A stretch of 64,000 nt of DNA from contig NC_091255.1 in NCBI RefSeq assembly GCF_042477335.2, positions 35,442,501-35,506,500 on the forward strand. Reading direction: 5' to 3'. Under the pieces are notes generated by a model. That model was not told the origin of the DNA. It saw only the letters and a list, made by a program, of their open reading frames with translations, and made no database searches. Shown one piece after another: positions 11,201 to 22,810 of this stretch (positions within the stretch are counted from its first letter, which is position 1; each line of letters starts with the position of its first letter). Both the position numbers and the translations under genes were made by a program. Source of the DNA: Ovis canadensis. Lineage: Eukaryota; Chordata; Mammalia; Artiodactyla; Bovidae.

Positions 11201-12179
11201 TATACTGTACCACAATCTGAGTATGCAGAGTTCTCCTTGTTCACTTCTAAACCGCTTGGCTTTCATTTTTATTTTTTCTTAAACTCAAAGTTATCTAGAA
11301 AGATGGTGAGAAATGTGTATGTTGATAGATCTTTTTTGGCTATACTTTCATATTTAAATCTAACCTCATTTATTTATTTATTTATTTTGTGGTCAGAGCA
11401 TTGCCCCTTTTTAGAATTGGTGGAGGTCTTATTGGTAGGCTAACACTTTGTCTATATTGGTTTATAAACCCATGTTGCTGTTGTTCAGTTGCTGTCATGT
11501 CTGACTCTTTGCGACCCCATAAACTGCAGCACGCCAGGCTTCCCTGTCCTTTACCATATCCTGGAGCTTGCTCTCCATTGATAAACCCGCAAGTGTCCAT
11601 TAAGTCTTCAACTGTTTGCCCTGTTAATTTCCATCTGGGTTGTGGGTTCTATTTGTTGGGCTTTTCTCTTCCATGGTGTTATTGATTTTCTTGCCATGTT
11701 GGTAATTCTGGGTTGTGGGTTCATCTTTGCATTTGTTACCTATCTGTGGATCCTGCTTTTGTTGACATTGGAGTGGTTCTGTTCCTGTGGGCATTGCTGG
11801 AGGTAGGATAGTCCCAGTGAAACTGAGCAGGACCCTGCAGGGACCTTCAGATACAAAAGCTCCTCTATATCCCCACTCTCTTGTTTATTAAAAAAAAAAA
11901 AAAAAGCTGTAGATTCCCATGCCTCCCCTGAGTCACAAAAGAGCAAGCTCAAGAAGTTAACAATTAGAACAACAGTCACAGAATCTTTAATTCCTCCCTG
12001 AAGGACATAGATAACAGTTCCTGATGCATATTCCTGAGTTGTTTTGCAGATACTAAAATTGCCACCAAATGAAAAAGGTTACCTGTATGATGACCCGACT
12101 GTAACCATGACATAAGCTGCTCCATCCTACACAGTTCAAGAACTGTAGGAACAAATCTACTCTGGAACTGAAGATTAAC
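11201..12179. other. Gene-free spacer with a BovB 3' fragment
   Basis: Positions 11,470-11,590 are a reverse BovB 3' end (GCTGTCATGTCTGACTCTTT, then ACCATATCCTGGAGCTTGCT). An A17-type run is at 11,889-11,905. The remainder is unassigned; I see no gene. Confidence 0.5.
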
Positions 12180-13150
12180 TATACTTAAAACATTACAGAG
12201 TTTGGGATGGATGTGTACACACTGCTATAATTTAAATGGATAACCAACAAGGACCTACTGAACAGCACAGGAAACTCTGTTCAATGTTATGTGGCAGCCT
12301 GGATGTGAGGGGAGTTTGGGGGAGAATGGATAAGTGTATATGTATGGCTGAGTCCCCTCACTGTTCACCCAAAACTATCACAACATTGTTAATCGGCTAT
12401 CAGTTCAGTTCAGTCACTCAGTCATGTCCGACTCTTTACAACCCCATGGACTTCAGCACGCCAGCACTCCAACTCCCAGAGCTTGCTCAGACTCATGTCC
12501 ATTGAGTCGGTGATGCCATCCAACCTTCTCATCTCCTGTCGTCCCCTTCTCCTGCTGCCTTTAATCTTTCCCACCATCAGGGTCTTTTCCAATGAGTCGG
12601 CTCTTTGCATCAGGTGGTCAAAGTATTGGAGCTTCAGCTTCAGCATCAGCCCTTCCAAAGAATACTCAGGACTGATTTCTTTTAGGATTGACTGGTTTGA
12701 TCTCCTTGCAGTCCAAGGGACTCTCAAGAGTCTTCTCCAATACCACAGTTCAAAAGCATCAATTCTTTGGCACTCAGCTTTCTTTATGGTCTGACTCTTA
12801 CATCCATACAAGAAAAACCCTAGCTTTGACTAGACGGACCTTTGTCAGCAAAGTAATGTCTCTGCTTTTTAATATGCTGTCTAGGTTTGTCACAGCTTTC
12901 CTTCCAAGGAGCGAGCGTCTTTTAATTTCATTGCTGCAGTCACCATCTGCAGTGATTTTGGGGCCCAAGAAAATAAAGTCTCTCTGTTTTCACTGTTTCC
13001 CCATCTGTCTGCCATGAAGTGATAGGACTGGATGCCATGATCTTCATTTTTTGAATGCTGAGTTTATGTTATGTTGAGTGTTAATGTTGAGTATTAATCA
13101 GCTATACCCCAATACAAAATAAAAAGTTTATATTAAAAATAAAATAAGAA
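12180..13150 (+). mobile_element. L1 3' tail split by a BovB insertion
   Basis: Sense artiodactyl L1 tail (ATAACCAACAAGGACCTACT, CTATCACAACATTGTTAATC) occupies 12,180-12,400 and resumes at about 13,094 with ATCAGCTATACCCCAATAC and an AT-rich end. The insert between them is a reverse BovB. TTAATCGGCTAT (12,389-12,400) and TTAATCAGCTAT (13,094-13,105) are its target-site duplication with one mismatch. Confidence 0.8.
12401..13093 (-). mobile_element. BovB LINE, 5'-truncated
   Basis: Reverse BovB 3' fragment beginning with the CAGTTCAGTTCAGTCACTCA tail and covering the C-terminal RT region. It has indels and stops. It is bounded by a 12-bp target-site duplication in the surrounding L1 tail. Confidence 0.9.
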
Positions 13151-13159
13151 AAGAAAGTT

Positions 13160-13412
13160 TAAAATATATGAAAAAGATGGCACTAACCAGAAGACCACTG
13201 CATGACCCATTTCAAGGTGATTGTCGGAGCTAACTCTGTTGTTGTGCACGTAACCCCTGCCCCACCTATGTACCCATGAAACTCCCTTTTAAAATCTCTT
13301 GATCGGCAAGGAGGAGTTGATTTTTTGGGATATGAGTCACCTTCTTCCCTAGATTGCCAACTTACTCAGTGAAGTCATAGTTCCTTTTACGCGTCTCTCA
13401 GTATTGTATTCT
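13160..13412 (+). mobile_element. LTR-like fragment (endogenous retrovirus)
   Basis: Non-coding sequence with the organisation of a type-C-like LTR R/U5 end: ACTCCCTTTTAAAATCTCTTGATCG, a TTTTTTGGGATATGAGTC stretch, TTCTTCCCTAGATTGCCA and an AGTGAAGTCATAGTTCCTTTTAC end. No internal retroviral sequence adjoins it. The call rests on general LTR resemblance; the family is not assigned. Confidence 0.4.
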
Positions 13413-13413
13413 T

Positions 13414-14617
13414 GAACTCCCTGATGTTCAAGCTGGTTTTAGAAAAGGTAGAGGAACCAAAGATCAAATTGCCAACATCCGCTGGATCATGGAAAAAGCA
13501 AGAGAGTTCCAGAAAAACATCTCTTTCTGCTTTATTGACTATGCCAAAGCCTTTAACTGTGTGGATCACAATAAACTGTGGAAAATTCTGAAAGAGATGG
13601 GAATACCAGACCACCTAACCTGCCTCTTGAGGAATCTGTATGCAGGTCAGGAAGCAACAGTTAGGACTGGACATGGAACAACAGACTGGTTCCAAATAGG
13701 AAAAGGAGTACATCAAGGCTGTATATTGTCACCCTGCTTATTTAACTTCTATGCAGAGTACATCATGAGAAACGCTGGACTGGAAGAAACACAAGCTGGA
13801 ATCAAGATTGCCAGGAGAAATATCAATAACCTCAGATATGCAGATGACACCACCCTTATGGCAGAAAGTGAAGAGGAGCTAAAAAGCCTCTTGATGAAAG
13901 TGAAAGAGGAGAGTGAAAAAGTTGGCTTAAAGTTCAACATTCAGCAAATGAAGATCATGGCATCCAGTCTCATCACTTCATGGGAAATAGATGGGGAAAC
14001 AGCAGAAACAGTGTCAGACTTTATTTTTGGGGGGCTCCAAAATCACTGCAGATGGTGACTGCAGCCATGAAATTAAAAGACGCTCACTCCTTGGAAGAAA
14101 AGTTATGACCAACCTAGATAGTATATTCAAAAGCAGAGACATTACTGTGCCGACTAAGGTCTGTCTAGTCAAGGCTATGGTTTTTCCTGTGGTCATGTAT
14201 GGATGTGAGAGTTGGACGGTGAAGAAGGCTGAGCACTGAAGAACTGATGCGTTTGAACTGTGGTGTTGGAGAAGACTCTTGAGAGTCCCTTGGACTGCAA
14301 GGAGATCCAACCAGTCCATTCTGAAGGAGATCAACCCTGGGATTTCTTTGGAAGGAATGATGCTAAAGCTGAAGCTCCAGTACTGGCCACCTCATGCAAA
14401 GAACTGACTCATTGGAAAAGACTCTGATGCTGGGAGAGATTGGGGGCAGGAGGAGAAGGGGACGACCGAGGATGAGATGGCTGGATGGCATCATGGACTC
14501 GATGGACGTGAGTCTGAATGAACTCCGGGAGTTGGTGATGGACAGGGAGGCCTGGTGTGCTGTGATTCATGGGGTCTCAAAGAGTCGGACACGACTGAGC
14601 GACTGAACTGAACTGAG
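13414..14617 (+). mobile_element. BovB LINE, 5'-truncated, sense
   Basis: About 1.2 kb starting inside the RT domain at GAACTCCCTGATGTTCAAGC. Motif A (FIDYAKAFNCV), GKGVHQGCILSPC and LRYADDTTLM are in one frame to about 14,030. A frameshift and a TGA near 14,237 follow before the C-terminus, and the tail ends GCGACTGAACTGAACTGA. It is an inverted partner to the BovB copies at 7785-11,200 and 12,401-13,093. Confidence 0.92.
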
Positions 14618-15102
14618 ATGAGCAACTGAACCTGAGTTCAGTAACAAATCAGTAATAACGCTATTTTACAGCTGAAACACAGAAAGCAGACTAGCTTGCC
14701 CTAACTTGTATACCTGTAAATAACAAATCCAGGCCTCTTGGCCCAAAGCGCAGCCAGTTCTCAGAATGACCCATTGCCTGCCCAAGACTTCCTAGTGCTG
14801 ACCAGCCCACTCCCGTCTCCTAATCCCCAGCAAGCAGACGACTCAATGTTTTGTGTATTTCTTTTCTTTTTACTCTAAAAAAATCCAGTTGACAGTAATA
14901 ACTTGCAAACCATAGAAAGCAGCATGGGTGTCAATCTCCTCGCCCCTCTAAACATCATTCTACATTTCTCAGACACCGTCCTTCCCCTTTCCCTCTAAAA
15001 TCTTAGATGAAAATCCAGAAGCCCCTAGATAGAAGGGCCCCAAACCAGGACCCCTAGGGCAGGTAAAGGCATTGAGGAAATAAATTAGGGGAGAGGAGGC
15101 TC
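14618..15102 (-). other. ASGR1 3' untranslated and downstream region
   Basis: No coding sequence. The minus-strand 3' UTR of ASGR1 runs down from 15,102. No AATAAA is present on the minus strand. The nearest hexamer is the variant AGTAAA at 14,874-14,869, a plausible but unproven poly(A) signal. Confidence 0.5.
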
Positions 15103-16287
15103 TTAGCTGTCATTGCCTCTGTCCCGACGGGCCTCACAAACCCAGCGGTAGGACCTCAGGCAGATGTCATCATTCCAGCGGCCCTCCACCGTGAAGTGGG
15201 CACAGTCTTCACCCCCTCCGAGCCCATGCCCATACCAGTCGTCTGGCTGCTCTGGTGCCCAGTTCCTAAAGAGACCAGAGAGACGTGAACCCCAGCGCCT
15301 GAGACCCTGAGCCCAGTCGTGGACCCCTGGCCCCCAGGACCTGCCAGGCTGGGATGATGGGCCAAAGATGAAGGGGCAGAGCCTCGGGGGTGAGACTCTG
15401 AGCCCAGCCATGGACCCCCGGCCCCCGGGACCTGCCAGGCTGGGATGATGGGCCAAAGATGAAGGGGCAGAGCCTCGGGGGTGAGACTCTGAGCCCAACC
15501 ATGGACCCCCGGCCCCCAGGACCTGCCAGGCTGGGATGATGGGCCGAAGATGGAGGGGCAGAGCCTCAGGGGCGCACACACTTACTTGAAGCTCGTCTCG
15601 TAGTCCGTCCCGTCCACCCATTTCCAGGGCCCATTTTGATCCGTGAGGCCTATCCAGGTACTTACAGGGCCCATGTGGTGCTGTATAAATTTCTGGGGAG
15701 AGAGGAGAGCTGGTGACCTCTCCTTAGACCTGCCAACCTCCCAGCCAGGCCCTACCAGAACCTCACCTGCTCCTCCCAGGAGCCCACCACCACCAGGTGG
15801 GCGTTCTCCAACTCGCAGTACTTCTCAGCCTCCGGCCAGGACTTCCCCGAGCGAGAGAACCAGTAACAGCTGCCTTCATAATCGATCCAGTTCACTGGGC
15901 AGCAGGCATTTTCAGAGCCTGGAGCGGGAGTCAGAGGGGGTAGTGAGGGGCTGAGGGGAAGTGGGTTGGGCAGGCAAGCAGGACTGGGCAACCCCCACCC
16001 CCTCACCATTGCCCTGGAGGACAGCCATCTGACAGCTCAGGCTTCGCAGGTCAGACACAAACTGCTTCACGTGGAGCAGCAAGCTGGAGTGATCTGGGGA
16101 GACAGAGGGCAGAGGGGGAGGGGCATGAGGGTAGGGGAAGGCAAGAAAGCCACGATGAACACTGGGGCCCGGGAAGGTTCTGTCATCTGCCTACTGGGGT
16201 GTGAAGACAGATCACAGATACTTCTGCCACAATGCCCCTTGGTTTGGTCTGAGAGACCGCTGTATCCTGCAAGCGCATGTGCACTCA

Positions 16288-16337
<50 letters not shown>

Positions 16338-17955
16338 CGCTGACCTGCATTCAGTTCCTGCTGCTGTTTCTCCAGCTGGGCCTCCAGGGACTTCACCTTT
16401 CTGCCCACATTTCCTCCTAGGGGAGAGACTTGCTCAGTGTCTCAATGGCCCTACTGTTCCCAGCCTCCCAGCCCCAGCCCTCCTCACCCTGAATGCTCAG
16501 GGCCTTGACCTTGGCCTCTGTGCTCACTGTGAGGTTGCTGAAGGTCTCTCTCAGGGCGCTGAGCTCCTCCTGCAGCTTGGAGTCTGGGCAGAAGAGGGTG
16601 CAGACAGGACAAAATGAGGGGGCTGCTTCCCACATCACAGCAGCCAGCTCTTCCGTCCCCCGCCCCCTCACCATATCACCTTGCTCCCTTCCCAAACACC
16701 CCCTGCCCCCTGGGGAACCCACTCTGGGATCCGATCACACAGAGAACGACTAGCAGCAGGAGGCTAAGGCCCATGGAGACCAGGAGGAGGCTGGGTCCGG
16801 TGCAGAGACGCCGACTGAATGAATGAGGAGGAGGCGGCCCTACAAGAGAGGAGGTCAGGCACTCAGGGATAGATGGGAGCTTGGGGCAGCTCTGGGGTCC
16901 TAGGAGGAGGGCAGCCTGAGCCTCCTCTAGGAGACTAGGAGGGACTTTATAGATGAAGAAATCTGGCGGTAGGTGACCAAGAGGAGCTGGATGCATCGAG
17001 AGGTGAGAAGGGATGCGAATCTTTCTGAGGGAGCCCTACCCAGGCTCTAGGCCTTTGCTGGCACCTAGTGGCCAGATCGAGTCACTGCCGCATCAGAACG
17101 CAGAGCCTGGAGAATGGAGTTTGCAAGCTGGAGACTGGGGCCGAAGGGGTCTAACAGGTGGGGCAAGAGAAACGGGTTTCTTGTTTTCCCCGTGAATCCC
17201 ACTCCTCTTTGTCTGGGCGCAGGGAGGCAGAGTAACCAGACTTCAGGTCGACCAAGTTGTGCCCACCCGGGAGCCCTGTCTCAGTGAGCTGAAATGCGGG
17301 GGCTTCCCCTCCGTTTTTGCTGGTAGTCCTTTCCCCCATCGAAGGGCACTGCCCACTCCCTTCTGCCAAGCATTCCATCCCGGCTCAGCCCCAGCAGAAA
17401 CATCTCTGCTCGCAGGAGAAAGAAAGAGGGCTTGACTCATCCTCCTCCAGCCAGAACTCCCTGAGGCCTGCCACAGAAATTTTCTCCTTGACCCAAAGGA
17501 TCCCTGACACCTGTGCACTCATACATACTCAAACTCACACACACACTCACACACATACGCTTGGCCAAGGCTCATGGGTGTTGGAAGAGGAACGAAGAAG
17601 AGGGTCTAACTTCTTGCAGTTAACCCCCACATCCCCTGGGCAACCCCCTCCCCAGGGTCCTGAGAAGTCGGTGACAAGGCGAAGGGCAGGAGAATCATGA
17701 AGGAGCCTGGGGACAACTGCCACCAAGAAAGGGTCTCCAATCCTACACCCTGCACCTCCCCTAAGAGGGGTGGCTCAGACACCACCAACCTTGTGAGCCG
17801 GGCAGACCCAGGGAGAGGCGGGGTCAGGGAAGGGGGCCAGAGCCACCTAATGCTCGCCTTGCAGAAATGGGGGTTGGTGTCCCCTTACTTTTTCTGTGCT
17901 GATGGTCATTCTCCTCATTGTCCAGATGCTGAAGATCTTGATACTCCTTTGTCAT
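15103..17955 (-). CDS. ASGR1: Asialoglycoprotein receptor 1 (hepatic lectin H1), 8 coding exons
   Basis: Type II membrane C-type lectin of hepatocytes that binds desialylated, galactose-ended glycoproteins and delivers them to clathrin-coated pits. Coding exons (minus): 17955-17889, 16839-16723, 16583-16488, 16416-16345, 16093-16007, 15918-15767, 15692-15586, 15265-15103; all have GT-AG ends and consistent phase, giving 286 aa (human 291). Seen: cytoplasmic YQDL endocytosis signal (residues 5-8), hydrophobic anchor about 40-60, a stalk with heptad character from exons 3-5, N-glycosylation sequons (NLT, NGS), and a carbohydrate domain from about residue 148. The QPD galactose motif (239-241), Trp243, the glycine-rich loop to about 251 and WND (263-265) are intact. 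The C-terminus is shorter than human and ends in NDS. H1 normally pairs with ASGR2, which is not in this window. The start is the exon 1 ATG in MTKEYQDL context. The choice of ASGR1 over ASGR2 rests on this N-terminus and the H1-type stalk. Confidence 0.96.
15301..15573. repeat. 91-bp minisatellite in ASGR1 intron 7
   Basis: Three tandem copies of a GC-rich unit start at about 15,301, 15,392 and 15,483 (GAGACYCTGAGCCCA at each start). Copies differ at only a few bases. The array fills most of the 320-bp intron between exons 7 and 8. It creates overlapping proline/serine-rich open frames that are not genes. Confidence 0.93.
16290..16334. repeat. (AC)n microsatellite in ASGR1 intron 4
   Basis: About 22 AC units. 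On the transcribed (minus) strand this is a (TG)n run starting at intron position +11 after the exon 4 donor. Confidence 0.97.
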
Positions 17956-18984
17956 GGTGGGGACTGCTGGGCCTGGGGCCAGGTCAAGGCTGGGGTTAGG
18001 GCTGAGGCAGGGGCTGAAGAGCTTGGGTGTGGGGTTCGGTCCCTTTCCAGGTGATCAGCGACTGCGTGGAGACCTTTCTTTTTGCTTGCGTTCCCTCCAG
18101 GCCTGACATCCAAAATCTATCTTCTGAAGTTTTTCTACTCCTTCTCCACCCCTCCGGATATGGATTTCATTCATCCCCTCCCCCGCCCCACTCCACAGTT
18201 AGTTCCGCCACCTCCTTTCTCCCCCCCACCCCCTTTTCTTCCCCTTTTACTTGCCAAAGGTCTCAAGGTTGACTTGTGGGTCCCTCAATGCTGCTCAGAT
18301 CCCAGGCTAAGAAACAGGCTGAAGCCTGGATAATTAGCACTGACAGCCCTGGGTGGTGGGAGGGGAGGGGGCAGGGTCCATTCAAGGGCCCTGAGCCCTG
18401 TGCGTCTGCCTGTCTGTATGACCGTGTGTCCAAACACACCAAACCTGGCATCTCCAGTGCCCGGGACTTTGGACGTAAACAGAGGTAGAAATGGATTTGG
18501 AACTCAGGGAGGGTGTGGGGGTGGGAGCAGGGGTGGGTTGCCTCACTTTCCTTCCCAGGGGTGGAGAGTCTCCTTGTTCTGTCCCCTATCTTTGCATGCA
18601 GCCATCCCACTTAAGGAACTGTTTGGGAGAGGTCCAGACCAGGAGGGGCCGGGGTGCAGCTGGCTGGTTCCCCTCTGCCCCACTCCCCTTTTACTTCCTG
18701 TCTCTGAATTTCCCAGAATTGTTGATTTCTCCAAATATCTCTGACCAGGATCAGAGGGGCTGAGCTCTGCTCTTTCCCAATCCAGACCTATGACCCTGGC
18801 ATCTGAGCCTGGGCCTGGCTTCCTGGGGCTCAGCTACCAGACACCCCAGCCTGGGGCTGAATGGCTCTCCTGGGGAGTAAAGTCCTCCAAGCTGCCTGGG
18901 GGTCAGGGGGTGGGGGCGGTAGGAAGGCAGGCTTTTCCCCACTCAGCTGGATTAGTGCCAGCAAGCCTCCAGTGACTCCTCTGT
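17956..18984. other. ASGR1 5' flank
   Basis: Presumed 5' UTR/promoter side of ASGR1. I see no TATA box that I would defend and no CpG island. Pyrimidine-rich sequence at 18,110-18,260 gives spurious open frames. No gene is seen. Confidence 0.4.
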
Positions 18985-19192
18985 GCTTCTCCCTTGTTGC
19001 CTGTGTCACTTCTGTTATGTCAGACTGTTTGCAACCCTATGGACTGTAGCCCGCCAGGCTCCTCTGTCCATGGGATTCTCCAGGCCAGAATACTGGAGTG
19101 AGTTGCCATGCCCCTCTCCAGGGGATCTTCCTGACCCAGGGATCAATCCTGCGTCTCCTGCATTCCACTGAGCCACCTGGGAAGCCCTTTCC
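18985..19192 (-). mobile_element. Bov-tA/BOV-A SINE
   Basis: Reverse copy: TATGTCAGACTGTTTGCAAC, CCATGGGATTCTCCAGGCCA, and a head ending GAGCCACCTGGGAAGCCC. Confidence 0.92.
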
Positions 19193-20598
19193 CTCATTAC
19201 CTCCTCTCATTAGCCCCAGAGCACACCCCTATCTGATTCGGAAATGAGGAAACTGAGGCCCTGAATGGTAAGAGCTTAACCAGAATCCAAACAACAGAGG
19301 CAAGCCTGAGATGTGGACAGCCGGACTCCCAGGACCTGTGTGCTGCTCCCAGAACCAGGGTCCCATCCTGTCACCACAGCTGAGCCCCAGGGTCCCAGAG
19401 ATACTAAAAGTGGTCCCTCACAGCCCCATTTGCGAGTTCACAGAGGGCTAAATTCTGGGAGTGTGTGGATTGGAATTATGCTAAATTAGAAACTGGGCTT
19501 CCCTGGTGGCTCAGTGGTAAAGAAAATCTCCCTGCCAATGCAGGAGTCACAGGTTTGATCCCTCGTCCAGGAACATCCCACATGCCAACTAAGCCCAGGC
19601 ACTGCAACTACTGAGCCTGTGCTCTAGAGCCCACAGGCCCTAGAGCCCACGCTCCACAAGAGAAGCCTCTGTGACGGGAAGCCTAGGCACCACTAGAGTG
19701 TAGCCCCCCCTCGCTGCAGCGAGAGAAAAGCCCACACAGCCACTAAGACCCAGCATAGCCAAGAATAAAATAAGCAAGAAAAAAATGTAAGAATTTGGAC
19801 GATGTTAGTGACGTTAGTAAGTCTTGCTTTAGACCCCAAATATGACATCATGGGAATCCTATGTTATGGATACTTCACTGAGAAAACTAGACTCGAGTTA
19901 GAAGAGTTTACATTATGTGAGATATTCAGGAACACGTCCCTCTCGTAAAATAAGTCCTGGCTGCACCCTCATTTGTGACTTGAAAAGCCTCATGTTGTTT
20001 GCATGCACTGGGACTGTGGCCAGTAATTTTGGTGACTACTGGGCTGTTGATTTGGCTTCCTCTGGTATTATCAGTTACAATCTGGTTTATTCAGGCAAAC
20101 AAACCTACGCTATTTCGGTCAGAATAGCAGTCACCCTTACAGGAGCGAGGATTGGCAGGAGTTTCTGGGCGATGGAAATGTCCCACTGCTTGATCTGGAT
20201 GCTGGCTGCAAGGCTGCAAGTCTGTAAAACTGCCGAAACCCATACCCTGAAGATCTGTGCATTCTTCTATTTGCATATTATGCTGGAATAAGATGTTCTT
20301 ACCAGCTGGTTCTACCCTAAAGCCATGTTCCCAAAGCCATTGCTTAGGGAGCAGTCTGTGAACCAGTAACGAAAAACACCCCAAAGTCAACAACTTTAGG
20401 GTGAGAGTCAATGAAACACCATGAGGAAAGCCAGATAAACAACATGAAACACCGGTGGCTGACTTACAAGCCAGCTCTCTCTGTGAGACCAGAGATAACC
20501 CTGAGAAACCAAGAAGTAGCTAAAAACAAAACAATGCCACATGGCGGTAGACACATGCACCCTGAGAACTCTTGACATCTATCCCTTTAAGAATATAT
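19193..20598. other. Intergenic; MIR-like piece, long CHR SINE, unassigned block
   Basis: 19,236-19,330 resembles a MIR (AAATGAGGAAACTGAGGCCC). 19,494-19,780 is a sense CHR-type SINE with its long tail (CTTCCCTGGTGGCTCAGTGG ... AAGCCCACACAGCCACTAAG). 19,781-20,598 is unassigned with no credible gene. Confidence 0.6.
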
Positions 20599-22060
20599 AC
20601 CTTGGGAATTCTCTGGTGGTCCAGTGGTTAGGACTCTGTGCTTTCATTGCAGCGGCAAGGGTTTGATCCCTGATTGGGGAACTAAGATCCTGCAAGCTGT
20701 GTAGCACAGTCAAAAAAAGAGAGAGAAAATATATACTTTGCAAGGTCTTCAGAGACAGAGCCTCATGTGTTCATTTTTTAGCGCACCCCAAAGGTAGTGG
20801 CTTGAAACGACACCCATTTATTAGCTCACAGCTCTGTAGGGCAGAAGTCCAAGAGGAACCCCAGCTGAGTTCCCAGCTCAGGGTCTCATGAAGCTGAGAT
20901 AGAGGTGCTGGCAGGACTGTATTCATTTCTGGAGGCAAAGAAGAAGAATCTACTCTCAAATACGTTCCAGTTGTTGACAGAATCCAGTTCCTCGTAGCTA
21001 TAGAACTGAGGACCCCGTCTCCTTGCTGACTGGCGGCCGGGGGCCACCCTCTGTTCCTCGAGGCCACCTGCCTTCCTCATCACATGACCCCTCCATCTGC
21101 AAAGTCAGCAACAGCGCCTGGTATCCTCCTGGAACTCCAGATCTCTCTGATTCCCCCTGTGCTCATGGGATTAGACTAGGCCCATCTAAGGTCAGCCGTG
21201 TATACAATATACACAAAAGCTTAAGAATGGGAGTCCAAGGGACTTCCCAGGTGGTCCAGTGGTTAAGACTCCATGCTTCCAATACAGGGGTGCAGGTTCA
21301 GTCCCCGGTCAGGGAACTAAGATCCTGTGAGGTACAGTCAAAAAAAGATCTTTCAACTAAAAAAAAAATTTTTTTAATTGAAAAAAAAAAAGGGAGTCAG
21401 AGGTGATAAAACACTTTGAAGAAAGCCAGATGAAGGACACAATACACTGGATGCTGAATTACAGGTCAGCCCCCTGTAAGTTATGTATGGTCATCTGTAA
21501 GTTTCACTACGTACAACATAATGATTGAGAGCGCCGGCAGCATGCTCACAGATGCTGGGGAGTTATGCAGAGCAACTCTGTTCCCTCTGAGCACTCTTCC
21601 CCTCAGGATACCGAGCACCTGCAGAGAGCAATTCAGAGAGCCTGGGCTCCAAAACTGGGAATCCCACCTCCAGGGTGGTCGAGAAAGGCTCCCTAAGGAG
21701 GTCTGTGAAGCCGGCCTGAAAGAACAGGAAGGATTTTATCAGTTGTAATAAGCAAGTTTCTCTTCAGTGGGCTAAACGGCCAGAGGGGTGGCTTGTGTCG
21801 CCCTGAGGAGAGCCTTGAATCTCAGGGGAAGGTAGCTTAAATGTCATTCAGGAGCCCAGAGGTCTCCTGACTGGGAAGACATGCGCCCCAAGGGGGTCAC
21901 AAGAGCATCCATTAAGAGGGTGGCAAGAACATTTAGGGAATTTCCTGCCAGCCCAGGGTTAGGACTCCATGCTCTCATTGCTGAGGGCCTGGGACTCAAT
22001 CCCTGGTTGGAGGACTAAAGTCTCAAAAGTTGTATGGTCCCGCCAAAAAGAAAAACCTTA
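20599..22060 (+). repeat. Three CHR SINEs and an old repeat
   Basis: Sense CHR copies lie at about 20,605-20,712 (TTCTCTGGTGGTCCAGTGGT), 21,238-21,345 (CTTCCCAGGTGGTCCAGTGG) and 21,936-22,055 (eroded). Between the first two, 20,770-21,130 looks like an old interspersed repeat (ACACCCATTTATTAGCTCAC and following sequence) whose family I cannot name. No gene is seen. Confidence 0.65.
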
Positions 22061-22137
22061 TATATGTTTTTATCTCTTTTCTTTAGATGGCTACTTGGGG
22101 ATATGCATTATAATGTACATAATAGACTTGTACAGTG

Positions 22138-22810
22138 GTATATGTGTAATCTATTGCTGTACAATGATCCCTCAAATCCTGAGGAATTTAAAACAAGGAA
22201 TATTTATCACCTCAGTTTCTGGGGGTCAGGAGCCTAGGTGCAGCTTAGCCAGTTGGTTCTAGCTTAGAGTCTCTTCGGAGAAGGCAATGGCACCCCACTC
22301 CAGTACTCTTGCCTGGAAAATCCCATGGATGGAGGAGCCTGGTAGGCTGCAGTCCATGGGGTCGCTAAGAGTCGGACACGACTGAGTGACCTCACTTTCA
22401 CTTTTCACTTTCATGCATTGGAGAAGGAAATGACAACCCACTCCAGTGTGCTTGCCTAGAGAATCCCAGGGATGGGGGAGCCTGGTGGGCTTCCGTCTAT
22501 GGGGTCGCACAGAGTCGGACACGACTGAAGCGACTTAGCAGCAGCAGCAGCAGAGTCTCTTATGAGGTTGCAGTCGGATGTCATTCAGTGCTTTGTTCGT
22601 TTGAAGACTTGACCGAGACTGCAGGACCAACTTCCAAGGAGACCCACAGGACTGGCAGGTGAGTGCTGACTGTTGGCAGGAGGCCCCTCCACAGAAGTGC
22701 CTGAGCGCCCTCACATGGCAGCTGGCTCCCCCCAGAGCAAATTATCCGAGAGCACAAAGTGGAGGCTGAAATTTCTTCTATGACCCAGCCTCAGAAGTAA
22801 TGCTCCATCA
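22138..22810. repeat. Old repeat split by a Bov-tA2 tandem pair
   Basis: An ancient element (CAGTTTCTGGGGGTCAGGAG, then TGCAGTCGGATGTCATTCAG on the far side) is interrupted at 22,272-22,556 by two head-to-tail sense Bov-tA copies. Each ends AGTCGGACACGACTGA, and the second carries a (CAG)n tail. The sequence TAGAGTCTCTT borders both ends (about 22,265 and 22,552), consistent with a target-site duplication. Confidence 0.75.

Noticed and set aside
15301-15573. Regular repeats as a possible CRISPR array
   Set aside because: Tandem copies without spacers, inside a vertebrate intron.
15103-15621. Repetitive 140-170-codon frames over ASGR1 intron 7
   Set aside because: Produced by the 91-bp minisatellite; only the exon 8 part is genuine ASGR1.
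17317-17700. 127-codon plus-strand frame in ASGR1 intron 1
   Set aside because: Contains a CA repeat, has no homology that I recognise and no splice or start context.
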